Assembly (NCBI RefSeq): GCF_003386165.1
Contig: NZ_QRDV01000001.1
Location: 1,221,027-1,285,026 of the forward strand
Length of the DNA stretch: 64,000 bases
Source of the DNA: Winogradskyella eximia
GTDB taxonomy: Bacteria > Bacteroidota > Bacteroidia > Flavobacteriales > Flavobacteriaceae
Direction: 5' to 3'
Numbering within the stretch: position 1 is the first letter of the stretch; each line of letters begins with the position of its first letter. Shown piece after piece: positions 9,049 through 16,114 of this stretch. The translations under genes were made by a program, and so were the position numbers. Under the pieces are notes generated by a model, which worked only from the letters and a program-made list of their open reading frames with translations, made no database searches and was not told the DNA's origin.

Positions 9049-9798
9049 ATGAGAAAAAATATTGTTGCCGGTAACTGGAAAATGAATAATGATTTACCTC
9101 AAACAGAGGAATTAATCACAGAATTGTTAAAACAAAATCAAACCTCAGACGCTGAGGTGATGATAGCTCCAACCTTTACAAACCTTTGGCAAGCTTTTGA
9201 GTCTCTTAGACAAGAGTCAATAGAAGTTATTGCACAGAACATGCACTTTGCAGAAAACGGAGCTTATACAGGCGAAATTAGCGCTGGTATGTTAAAAAGT
9301 ATCGGTATTCAAACTGTAATTCTTGGTCACAGTGAGCGTAGAGCGTATTATAATGAAACAGATGAGTCATTAGTAAAAAAAGTTGATGCTGCATTAGCAC
9401 ATAACATGCGTATTATTTTCTGTTTTGGTGAAGAATTAGCAGATAGAAAAGCAGGTAATGAAGAAGCAGTTGTATCTAGCCAAATTAAAAACGCATTATT
9501 TCATTTAGGTGCTGATGCATTTAAGCATATTGTTTTAGCATACGAGCCAGTTTGGGCCATAGGTACAGGTGAAACAGCGAGTCCGGAGCAAGCACAAGAC
9601 ATGCATGCCTTTATTAGAAAAACGTTAGCTGATAAATACGGAAATGACGTCGCTGATTCTGTTTCTATATTATACGGAGGAAGTGTAAAACCAGCAAATG
9701 CAAAAGAGATTTTTGGTAAGCCAGATGTAGATGGTGGACTAATTGGTGGAGCAGCTCTTAAAGCAGAAGATTTTTATGCGATAGTAAACGCATTTTAA
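9049..9798 (+). CDS. tpiA: Triose-phosphate isomerase
   Basis: A 249-residue TIM barrel that interconverts dihydroxyacetone phosphate and glyceraldehyde 3-phosphate. The catalytic residues are all in place: the lysine of GNWKMN near residue 11, the histidine of GHSERR near 96, the glutamate of YEPVWAIGTG near 167, and the phosphate-binding YGGSVKPAN near the C-terminus. Length and motifs are standard. It is a single-gene unit with its own promoter element upstream and a structured intergenic element (9813-9920) downstream. Confidence 0.97.
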   Translation: MRKNIVAGNWKMNNDLPQTEELITELLKQNQTSDAEVMIAPTFTNLWQAFESLRQESIEVIAQNMHFAENGAYTGEISAGMLKSIGIQTVILGHSERRAYYNETDESLVKKVDAALAHNMRIIFCFGEELADRKAGNEEAVVSSQIKNALFHLGADAFKHIVLAYEPVWAIGTGETASPEQAQDMHAFIRKTLADKYGNDVADSVSILYGGSVKPANAKEIFGKPDVDGGLIGGAALKAEDFYAIVNAF

Positions 9799-9812
9799 GC
9801 ACTAAATAATTT

Positions 9813-9920
9813 GGGCGTTACTTTTTACTTAACACTATGGGTTAAGTAAAAAGTCGCGTCATTCACTATATCTTTTTTGCTTTTAATGGCAAAAAAGGAT
9901 GCCGTTTCTACCGCTAACGC
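9813..9920. repeat. Structured intergenic element, probably a dispersed flavobacterial repeat
   Basis: The spacer between tpiA and prmA begins GGGCG and ends CTAACGC and contains two strong hairpins: a 14-bp perfect stem (9820-9833 with 9841-9854, 7-base loop) and a second stem (9870-9880 with 9889-9900, one bulge). I recognise the general form (GGGCG ... hairpins ... CTAACGC) as a type of non-coding element scattered in flavobacterial intergenic regions, but only one copy is in this window, so the repeat status comes from memory. It has no ORF. It could also act as a terminator or mRNA stabiliser for tpiA. Confidence 0.45.
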
Positions 9921-9981
9921 ATTCACCAAATGGCAATAATAATCAGACAAACATTAGTACATCAATAATTGTAAATTAAAA

Positions 9982-10818
9982 ATGTCCAATACAATATACC
10001 TAGGTTACAACTTTAAAGTAGACCCATTACAACCAGCAACCGAAATTTTAATTGCAGAACTCGGTTATGCCGGATTTGAAAGTTTTGTAGAAACCGGAGA
10101 GGGAGTAACAGCATACATTCAAAAAGAAGAATGGAATGAAAATATTCTAGAGGATATTTATATTTTAAATTCAGATGAGTTTAAAATCACATTCGATTTT
10201 AATGAAATTGAACAAACTAACTGGAACGAAGAGTGGGAAAAAAACTTTAATCCAATAATTGTAGATGATTTAGTGTCTGTACGTGCACCATTTCACGAGA
10301 AGCCAGATACCAAATTCGATTTAATCATTGAGCCTAAAATGAGTTTCGGTACAGGACATCACGAAACCACACATATGATGATTCAGCATATTCTAAGAAA
10401 TGATTTTAAAAACAAATCAGTTTTAGATATGGGTTGTGGTACAGGTGTTTTAGCTATACTAGCAGAGAAAGTAGGAGCAACTAAGCTAGATGCTATTGAT
10501 ATTGATAACTGGTGTTATCTTAATAGTATAGAAAATGTAGAACGTAATGATTGTTCTAATATTTCAGTTTATGAAGGAGATGTAACGTTGTTAGAAGGTA
10601 AAAAATATGATAGTATTATTGCCAATATTAATAGAAACATATTGTTGTCAGATATTGGAAGTTATGCTAAATGTTTAAATCCAAATGGGACATTGTTTTT
10701 GAGCGGTTTCTACGAAGAAGATATTCCTATTATAGTAGAAGAATGCAATAAGCATATGTTAAAATTGAATGAAACTATACAAAAAGGGAAGTGGGTTTCG
10801 TTAAAATTTATAAATTAG
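9982..10818 (+). CDS. prmA: Ribosomal protein L11 methyltransferase
   Basis: A 278-residue class I SAM-dependent methyltransferase that trimethylates ribosomal protein L11. The N-terminal substrate-recognition domain is followed by FGTGHHETT near residue 124 and the SAM-binding VLDMGCGTGVLAI near residue 148, then the IANINRNIL motif (usual form NI). The length is typical for Bacteroidota PrmA. The next gene on the same strand is clpS, 147 bases away; the prmA-clpS order is one I recognise from flavobacteria. Confidence 0.92.
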   Translation: MSNTIYLGYNFKVDPLQPATEILIAELGYAGFESFVETGEGVTAYIQKEEWNENILEDIYILNSDEFKITFDFNEIEQTNWNEEWEKNFNPIIVDDLVSVRAPFHEKPDTKFDLIIEPKMSFGTGHHETTHMMIQHILRNDFKNKSVLDMGCGTGVLAILAEKVGATKLDAIDIDNWCYLNSIENVERNDCSNISVYEGDVTLLEGKKYDSIIANINRNILLSDIGSYAKCLNPNGTLFLSGFYEEDIPIIVEECNKHMLKLNETIQKGKWVSLKFIN

Positions 10819-10965
10819 TATTATATAATATAAACGAGCTGATTCATTGAAGGTTAATGAATTGAGTATGCGTTTCTATTAAACGTGTGTTTTAGAGCAA
10901 TTTAAAATGCAGTTATATATATTAAAAAAAATATAAAACGAGAAATTCTTAAATCTGTTAAAGCA

Positions 10966-11238
10966 ATGACAAAAGAAAAATACTCAGAAGAACTACTTTT
11001 AAAAGAAGAAGAGTTAAAACAAAACGAGATTGTTTTATTTAACGATGAAGTAAATACATTCGATCATGTTATAGATACACTTATTTATGCTTGCGATCAT
11101 GTGCCAGAGCAAGCTGAGCAATGTGCTTTGCTAGTGCATTATAAAGGCAAGTGTACAGTAAAAACAGGCTCGTACGAAGATTTAGAGCCAAGATGTTCTA
11201 AGCTTTTACAAGCAGGACTTAGTGCAGAAATAGTATAA
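10966..11238 (+). CDS. clpS: ATP-dependent Clp protease adaptor ClpS
   Basis: A 90-residue adaptor that delivers N-degron substrates to ClpAP/ClpCP. The core features are visible: the flexible N-terminus, the FNDEVNTFDHVIDTL segment that forms the N-degron pocket (usual form YNDDxxTMEFV), the central cysteine-containing helix with HVPEQAEQCA, and VHYKGKCTV. The length is normal. A strong bidirectional terminator follows immediately. Confidence 0.9.
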   Translation: MTKEKYSEELLLKEEELKQNEIVLFNDEVNTFDHVIDTLIYACDHVPEQAEQCALLVHYKGKCTVKTGSYEDLEPRCSKLLQAGLSAEIV

Positions 11239-11240
11239 TA

Positions 11241-11269
11241 AAAAATCCCACTTAAAGTGGGATTTTTTT
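11241..11269. terminator. Bidirectional terminator between clpS and the HMA gene
   Basis: A perfect stem AAAATCCCAC / GTGGGATTTT with a short loop, flanked by A and T runs so that it can work in both directions. It separates the converging clpS and the minus-strand sulfur operon. Confidence 0.85.
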
Positions 11270-11297
11270 ATGTTTCAAATTAAGATTTTCTAATCTT

Positions 11298-11567
11298 TTA
11301 TTTTGTCATTCTGCCTACAGCACAGCTCACAAATGACTTTGCTTTTTTAGGTAAAGAGTTGGCATCTCCTTCAATTGGGTAGCCTAAATCTGATAATTTA
11401 TTTTTCACATTAACAATTTCACTATCAGTAATAGCATCAAAGCTTACTTGGTTAGTTTCGTTATTAACTTCAACTTCAGAAATACCTTCTAATTTAGATA
11501 ATTGTGTAATGATGGTGTTTGCACAACCACCACATTTTAAGTTTTGTATGTTAAATGTATTTTTCAT
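11298..11567 (-). CDS. Heavy-metal-associated (HMA) domain protein
   Basis: An 89-residue soluble protein with one HMA fold (residues 3-68), the kind found in copper chaperones and MerP. The metal site reads LKCGGCAN, i.e. CxxC at residues 12-15, but the usual preceding methionine (MxCxxC) is replaced by leucine. A C-terminal tail ending in FVSCAVGRMTK adds a third cysteine. It is the last gene of the minus-strand cluster and begins 8 bases after the DUF2892 gene. Metal identity cannot be read; copper is the family default. Confidence 0.8.
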   Translation of the reverse strand: MKNTFNIQNLKCGGCANTIITQLSKLEGISEVEVNNETNQVSFDAITDSEIVNVKNKLSDLGYPIEGDANSLPKKAKSFVSCAVGRMTK

Positions 11568-11575
11568 GTTTGTTT

Positions 11576-11779
11576 TTATTTGCGCTTACATGTATTCCAT
11601 CCAAATAAAGTGTATAAAGGACAGAAATTAATAAAGCTAGTGATTAAAAATATTATTGATACAGCCATAAGAATATAGGCTAACGTTCCTTCAAGAATAT
11701 TAAAGTAGTAAAGCAAAGCGATAATAATTGCAACTGCAATTCTCACACTTTTATCTAAAGTACCCATGTTTTTTTTCAT
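11576..11779 (-). CDS. DUF2892 (YgaP-like membrane domain) protein
   Basis: A 67-residue membrane protein with two hydrophobic helices and the motifs KNMGTLDKSVR at the start and FCPLYTLFGWNTCK at the end, which are typical of DUF2892, the membrane part found fused to rhodanese in YgaP. Here it is free-standing but lies 74 bases from a rhodanese-containing gene. The C-terminal cysteine pair is part of the usual motif. A role in membrane sulfur transfer is inferred from this context. Confidence 0.8.
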   Translation of the reverse strand: MKKNMGTLDKSVRIAVAIIIALLYYFNILEGTLAYILMAVSIIFLITSFINFCPLYTLFGWNTCKRK

Positions 11780-11853
11780 AATAAATCTTATTTATAAGTA
11801 GCTTAAAAACCAATGAGATTATTAGCTTTATCTAGCTAGGTCTATTTAATGTT

Positions 11854-13260
11854 TTATAGTGTTGAAGGGCAAACAAAATCTGTGGTTTTTATATCAGTGT
11901 CTTTTATGGCTGCATATCCACCAAGTACATCAATAAGTTTATTAAAACCTCTTGCTTTTAAAATAGATTCAGCAATAACAGAACGATAGCCACCAGCGCA
12001 ATGCACATAGTATGTTTTGTCTTTATCAATTTCATTCATTTTCTCATTGATAGAATCTAATGATAAATGTTGAGCTCCTTCAATATGTGTAGATTTATAT
12101 TCACCGTCATTTCTAACATCTAAAATATTAATCTTATCTGTTTTTGCACGTTTTGCAAAGTCTTCCGCCGAAATTGATTCTAATGTTTCAATTTGTTTTC
12201 CGGCTTTTTGCCATGCATCTATTCCTCCTTCAAGGTAACCTAATGTATTATCGTAACCCACACGAGATAATCTCGTAACAGCTTCTTTAGATTTTCCTTC
12301 AGGAACTACTAAAATAATAGGTTGCTTAATGTCTTTAATTAAAGCGCCAACCCAAGGAGCAAAGCCTCCATTTAACCCAATAAATATTGAATTAGGAATG
12401 TGTCCTTTTAAATAATCAGATTGTGTTCTTACATCTAAAACCAATGCAGCTTCATGGTTTGCCAAAGCTTCAAATTCTTCACTATTAAGAGGGACATTTC
12501 CTGTTTTTAAAACCGAATCAAAAGCATCATATCCCATTTTGTTCATCATTGCGTTTTTTGCAAAATACTGCGGTGGCGGTGCAATGCCATCTAATACTTC
12601 TTTTACAAATTCGACTTTTGTCATATTAGCACGTAATGCGTAATTTGTTTTTTTCTGTTCTCCTAAAACACCAACGGTTTCTTTACTTAAATTTTTTCCG
12701 CAAGCAGAGCCTGCACCATGAGCAGGATATACAATAACATCATCCGCGAGAGGCATAATTTTATTGCGTAACGAATCGAATAACATTCCGGCTAAATCTT
12801 CTTTTGTTAAATCAGATTTAATAGCTAAATCAGGACGTCCAACATCTCCTAAAAATAAGGTGTCTCCAGAGAAAATAGCATAATCTTTTCCGTTTTCGTC
12901 TCTTAGTAAATAGGTTGCAGATTCTAATGTATGTCCTGGTGTATGTAAAACTTTAATAGTTACTTTTCCAAGTTTAAGTTCTTCTCCATCAGTTGCTGCA
13001 TGAATATCATATTCCGTAGTTGCTCCTGGTCCAAATACTATAGTTGCACCCGTTTTTTTGGCTAAATCTACATGACCAGATACAAAATCAGCATGAAAAT
13101 GAGTTTCTAGGATATATTTAATTTTTGCGTTATTAGCTTTTGCTTTGTCTATATATTGTTGAATTTCTCTAAGCGGATCAATTATAGCAACCTCACCATC
13201 AGATTCAATATAGTAAGCACCTTGTGCTAAACAGCCAGTATATAATTGTTCAATTTTCAT
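11854..13260 (-). CDS. CstB-like persulfide dioxygenase with pseudo-rhodanese and rhodanese domains
   Basis: A 468-residue protein. Residues 1-245 are a metallo-beta-lactamase fold with the persulfide dioxygenase motif THFHADFVSGH (non-heme iron ligands), HTPGHT and FSGDTLF. Two rhodanese-like domains follow. In the first (about 260-360) the active-site loop reads VVPEGKSKEA and has no cysteine; in the second (about 370-468) the loop is HCAGGYRS with the catalytic cysteine. An MBL domain, a pseudo-rhodanese and an active rhodanese in this order, with the HADF motif variant, is the architecture of staphylococcal CstB, which converts persulfides to thiosulfate. The TauE/SafE gene next door matches the staphylococcal cst operon content. 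Confidence 0.85.
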   Translation of the reverse strand: MKIEQLYTGCLAQGAYYIESDGEVAIIDPLREIQQYIDKAKANNAKIKYILETHFHADFVSGHVDLAKKTGATIVFGPGATTEYDIHAATDGEELKLGKVTIKVLHTPGHTLESATYLLRDENGKDYAIFSGDTLFLGDVGRPDLAIKSDLTKEDLAGMLFDSLRNKIMPLADDVIVYPAHGAGSACGKNLSKETVGVLGEQKKTNYALRANMTKVEFVKEVLDGIAPPPQYFAKNAMMNKMGYDAFDSVLKTGNVPLNSEEFEALANHEAALVLDVRTQSDYLKGHIPNSIFIGLNGGFAPWVGALIKDIKQPIILVVPEGKSKEAVTRLSRVGYDNTLGYLEGGIDAWQKAGKQIETLESISAEDFAKRAKTDKINILDVRNDGEYKSTHIEGAQHLSLDSINEKMNEIDKDKTYYVHCAGGYRSVIAESILKARGFNKLIDVLGGYAAIKDTDIKTTDFVCPSTL

Positions 13261-13331
13261 AGTTAAAATTTAATTTGTTGCAAATTTACAAAACTTCATT
13301 TTTTGAAATGTGATAAATATCACAAAAGGTT

Positions 13332-14135
13332 TTAAAATAACTCCTTGTAAATTATATAGATTGCCATTAATAGGGTGAAATATCCAAATCCTTTTTTTAG
13401 TCCTTTTGCACTTATTTTTTTAGAAAGTGCTAAGCCAATAAAAATACCTAGAATAGAAATTATGGTAAACGTAATTAGAAATTTCCAGTCTATATCTAAC
13501 GTTTTTAAATCTCCCAAAAATCCAATTAATGATTGAATGGCAATAATAAATAATGAAGTACTTATGGCTTTTTTTATAGGTAATTTTACTAATAATACTA
13601 GTGCTGGTACTATTAAAAATCCTCCGCCAGCACCAACTAAGCCAGCTAAAGCACCAATACCTATAGCTTGTGTGCCAATTGCAAAATAGTGTGTATTATC
13701 AAAATCTTTAATCGCATTTTCACTGTTGATAGTTTTAGATTTAATCATTGACCAACCCGCTAAAAGCATTATTACCGCAAAGATGAGCATTATAAAAAGT
13801 GAGTTGGTAAGTGAAAACTTACCAATAGTCAATATAACTTCTGGTAAGTTAGGAATGACTAAGCTTCTCACCATAAACACGGTTATTATAGAAGGAACAG
13901 CAAAGATGATTGCCGTTTTAAAATCTATGGTATTCTTCTTAATGTTTCGAAAAGTACCTACCAAAGCTGTGCTACCTACTACAAAAAGAGAATAGCTTGT
14001 GGCAATTATTGGGCTAAACCCTAAAAAATAGACTAATATAGGAACAGTTAAAATAGAACCACCTCCACCAATTAAACCTAATACAAGTCCAACTATTAAA
14101 GCACCGATATAACCTATTATCTCTGTTAATTCCAT
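13332..14135 (-). CDS. TauE/SafE family sulfite/sulfonate exporter
   Basis: A 267-residue inner-membrane protein with about eight helices and the duplicated TauE/SafE pattern: GLVLGLIGGGGSILTVPILVY near the N-terminus and GALAGLVGAGGGFLIVPALV in the second half. The family exports sulfite, sulfoacetate or similar anions, or in some cases imports thiosulfate-related anions. It lies 71 bases upstream (in transcription order) of the CstB-like gene, and its start is one base after the end of the adjacent YeeE/YedE gene. Export of sulfite or thiosulfate formed by the dioxygenase is a reasonable inference. Confidence 0.87.
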   Translation of the reverse strand: MELTEIIGYIGALIVGLVLGLIGGGGSILTVPILVYFLGFSPIIATSYSLFVVGSTALVGTFRNIKKNTIDFKTAIIFAVPSIITVFMVRSLVIPNLPEVILTIGKFSLTNSLFIMLIFAVIMLLAGWSMIKSKTINSENAIKDFDNTHYFAIGTQAIGIGALAGLVGAGGGFLIVPALVLLVKLPIKKAISTSLFIIAIQSLIGFLGDLKTLDIDWKFLITFTIISILGIFIGLALSKKISAKGLKKGFGYFTLLMAIYIIYKELF

Positions 14136-14136
14136 A

Positions 14137-14553
14137 TTAATGTGGGAGTTTGTTTTTTAATAAACCATAAGCATAAGTACCTAAAAGTGCAGCAAGAATG
14201 ACTATTGATATAGAGAAAGCACCAGTACCTATTAAAATGTACATTGGTCCAGGGCAAGCGCCACATAAGGCCCAACCTAATCCAAAAATAGTTCCACCGA
14301 TGATGTAACGTGTAAAGCCACGCTCTTTTAAGGGTACTCTTAAAGTATTGCCTTCAGTAGTTTTAACTTTATTCATTTTTGATAGCATTAATAGAATAAT
14401 ACCAGTACCAACAGCAGTTCCTATAATACCATACATATGAAAAGATTGAAACTTAAACATTTCAAAAATGCGATACCATGAAACAGCTTCAGATTTTACG
14501 AGAACAATTCCGAAGAAAATACCAACAACAAAGAATTTTATATATTTTCCCAT
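14137..14553 (-). CDS. YeeE/YedE family half-protein (second of a pair)
   Basis: A 138-residue membrane protein with four helices, starting MGKYIKFF. The open frame continues upstream to 14679, but that extension is hydrophilic, overlaps the next gene in another frame and has no membrane character, so the ATG at 14553, two bases after the upstream stop, is preferred. It carries the family motif GLGWALCGACPGP with two cysteines. Full-length YeeE (TsuA) is a thiosulfate importer; here the two halves are separate genes, a split arrangement common in proteobacteria and Bacteroidota. Confidence 0.85.
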   Translation of the reverse strand: MGKYIKFFVVGIFFGIVLVKSEAVSWYRIFEMFKFQSFHMYGIIGTAVGTGIILLMLSKMNKVKTTEGNTLRVPLKERGFTRYIIGGTIFGLGWALCGACPGPMYILIGTGAFSISIVILAALLGTYAYGLLKNKLPH

Positions 14554-14555
14554 AA

Positions 14556-15113
14556 TTAAAAAAGTATTGGATAGATAAGGTGAATCATAATTATGCCTCC
14601 TAGAAAGAAACCAATCACAGCAACTAGCGATGGTAGTTGCAGGCTGCTTAGTCCTGTAATGGCATGGCCAGAGGTACAACCACCAGCATAACGTGTGCCG
14701 AAGCCAACTAGAAATCCTCCAATAATTAATATTAGAATGCCTTTAATACTAAATACAGCATCCCAACTAAATAATTCTGGAGGTAATAAACTTTGCCCTA
14801 TATCATTAAACCCTAATGCTGTTAAATCATTAATAGTGGCTTCACTGAGGTCCATGTTTATAGGATTCGATAAAAAATAGTGAGCAATAAAGCCTCCAAA
14901 AATAGCTCCGAGTACAACGACGAGGTTCCATCTTTGACTTTTCCAATCAAATTTAAAAAACTCCACACGTTTTCCTGCACCACCAATAGCACACAAGGTT
15001 CTTAAGTTTGAAGACATACCAAAAGTTCTTCCAAAATAAAGTAGAAGAAACATGATGATAGCAATGCATGGACCCGAAATATACCAAGGCCATGGCTGTA
15101 AAATATATTCCAT
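14556..15113 (-). CDS. YeeE/YedE family half-protein (first of a pair)
   Basis: A 185-residue membrane protein with about five helices and the conserved motif GFGTRYAGGCTSGHAITG, whose cysteine corresponds to the one in the thiosulfate path of YeeE/TsuA. A second cysteine motif lies in the N-terminal part (LRTLCAIG). It is the first transporter gene after the Crp/Fnr regulator (57-base gap) and is followed by the second half-gene after two bases. Together they probably move thiosulfate or a similar sulfur compound across the inner membrane; direction and substrate are inferred from family knowledge. Confidence 0.86.
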   Translation of the reverse strand: MEYILQPWPWYISGPCIAIIMFLLLYFGRTFGMSSNLRTLCAIGGAGKRVEFFKFDWKSQRWNLVVVLGAIFGGFIAHYFLSNPINMDLSEATINDLTALGFNDIGQSLLPPELFSWDAVFSIKGILILIIGGFLVGFGTRYAGGCTSGHAITGLSSLQLPSLVAVIGFFLGGIIMIHLIYPILF

Positions 15114-15170
15114 AGAATTAATTTAATACAAAAGTAAAGTTCTGTTATTTAGGCTGTGTAATAAAAGTGA

Positions 15171-15806
15171 CTAAAATTCTAAAACATTGATCTTGTTTCT
15201 GCCAAGTTCAATCTTATTTTCTTTTTCTAATTGCTTTAATAATCTTGAAATAACAACTCTAGAAGTGTTTAGATCTTCAGCAATTTCTTGATGTGTGACT
15301 TCTAAATGTGTAGAAGCAGATAATTTTACCTGATCTGTAAGGTATTTAAATAAGCGCTCATCCATTTTCATAAATGCAAGTGTATCAATGGTTTCTAGCA
15401 TTTCGTCAAAACGAATTTGGTAACTCTGTAATATGAAATTTCTCCAGCTTTCGTTGGTGTTAAACCATAGTTTCATGTTTTCTATTGGTATCATAACAAC
15501 GGTTGCATCCTCATCTGCAATAGCACGTATTTTACTAACAGATTTTACCATGCAGCAAGTAAGTGACATCGCACATGTATCTCCCGACTCTAAAACATAT
15601 AATAAAAGTTCATCTCCGTGACTGTCTTCTCTTAAAACTTTAATATTTCCACTAATTAATAAAGGAATATAGTTTAAATCTTGACCTATATCTATGATGA
15701 TATCGGATTTATGAAAGGTTTTTAGGACGGCAACATTAGCAATGTTATCGATTGTTTCTGAATCGAATAAGTAGTTGAAAGGTTGGAGTAGTGTTTTAGC
15801 AATCAT
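15171..15806 (-). CDS. Crp/Fnr family transcription regulator
   Basis: A 211-residue regulator with an N-terminal cyclic-nucleotide-binding-like beta roll (about residues 15-130) and a C-terminal winged helix (150-211) containing the recognition segment THQEIAEDLNTSRVVISRLLKQLE. The sensor domain has a cysteine-rich stretch (TCAMSLTCCM, with LESGD just before it) that could sense redox or sulfur species; a typical Fnr N-terminal four-cysteine cluster is absent. It is the first gene of the sulfur operon, so it is the likely local regulator. Closely related regulators sit beside similar sulfur genes in many Flavobacteriaceae, to my knowledge. Confidence 0.87.
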   Translation of the reverse strand: MIAKTLLQPFNYLFDSETIDNIANVAVLKTFHKSDIIIDIGQDLNYIPLLISGNIKVLREDSHGDELLLYVLESGDTCAMSLTCCMVKSVSKIRAIADEDATVVMIPIENMKLWFNTNESWRNFILQSYQIRFDEMLETIDTLAFMKMDERLFKYLTDQVKLSASTHLEVTHQEIAEDLNTSRVVISRLLKQLEKENKIELGRNKINVLEF

Positions 15807-15844
15807 CTATCAAAAATACTAATTTTAAAATTTGAAATAAATAG

Positions 15845-15877
15845 TTTGCATGTTTTTTAATAAAATTGTTATATTTG
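15845..15877 (+). promoter_or_regulatory. Promoter of tRNA-Arg
   Basis: TTTG at 15845-15848 and TATATTTG at 15870-15877 are separated by 21 bases, matching the Bacteroidota -33/-7 pattern. The expected start point is about 7 bases downstream, just ahead of the tRNA at 15894. Confidence 0.75.
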
Positions 15878-15893
15878 CACCCACTTAAAAAAT

Positions 15894-15967
15894 GGCCTCG
15901 TAGCATAACTGAATAGTGCACCACATTACGGCTGTGGAGGTTGAAGGTTTGAATCCTTCCGAGGTCA
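15894..15967 (+). tRNA. tRNA-Arg(ACG)
   Basis: A 74-base cloverleaf. The 7-bp acceptor stem pairs 15894-15900 with 15960-15966 (one G-U), the D stem is 15903-15906/15916-15919, the anticodon stem is 15921-15925/15933-15937, and the T stem is 15943-15947/15955-15959. The seven-base anticodon loop is TTACGGC, giving anticodon ACG. A34 would be deaminated to inosine to read CGU, CGC and CGA. The discriminator is A15967 and CCA is not encoded. A promoter lies just upstream and a terminator just downstream, so it is a single-gene unit. Confidence 0.95.
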
Positions 15968-15979
15968 CAAAAAAGTATT

Positions 15980-16031
15980 AAACCCAGACATTAAATCAAG
16001 CTTGCTTGAATTTATAAGTTTGGGTTTTTTT
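15980..16031 (+). terminator. Terminator of tRNA-Arg
   Basis: An outer stem AAACCCA / TGGGTTT encloses an inner stem around TCAAGC / GCTTGA and ends in a run of T. It lies 13 bases after the tRNA. Confidence 0.75.
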
Positions 16032-16114
16032 ATGCACAAAAATATTAGAAGTCGCCTTTTTCTTATTTCTTTGTCGTCCTTTATTTAAAACGAATAACAT
16101 TTTTTGATTAAACA

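Noticed and set aside
14554..14679. N-terminal extension of the second YeeE/YedE frame up to 14679
   Set aside because: It overlaps the upstream gene in another frame, is not membrane-like, and a proper ATG sits two bases after the upstream stop.
15893..15968. Reading the first tRNA as tRNA-His because GTG appears near the anticodon arm
   Set aside because: With the T stem and acceptor stem paired correctly, the seven-base loop is TTACGGC, so the anticodon is ACG (Arg). The GTG is part of the stem.
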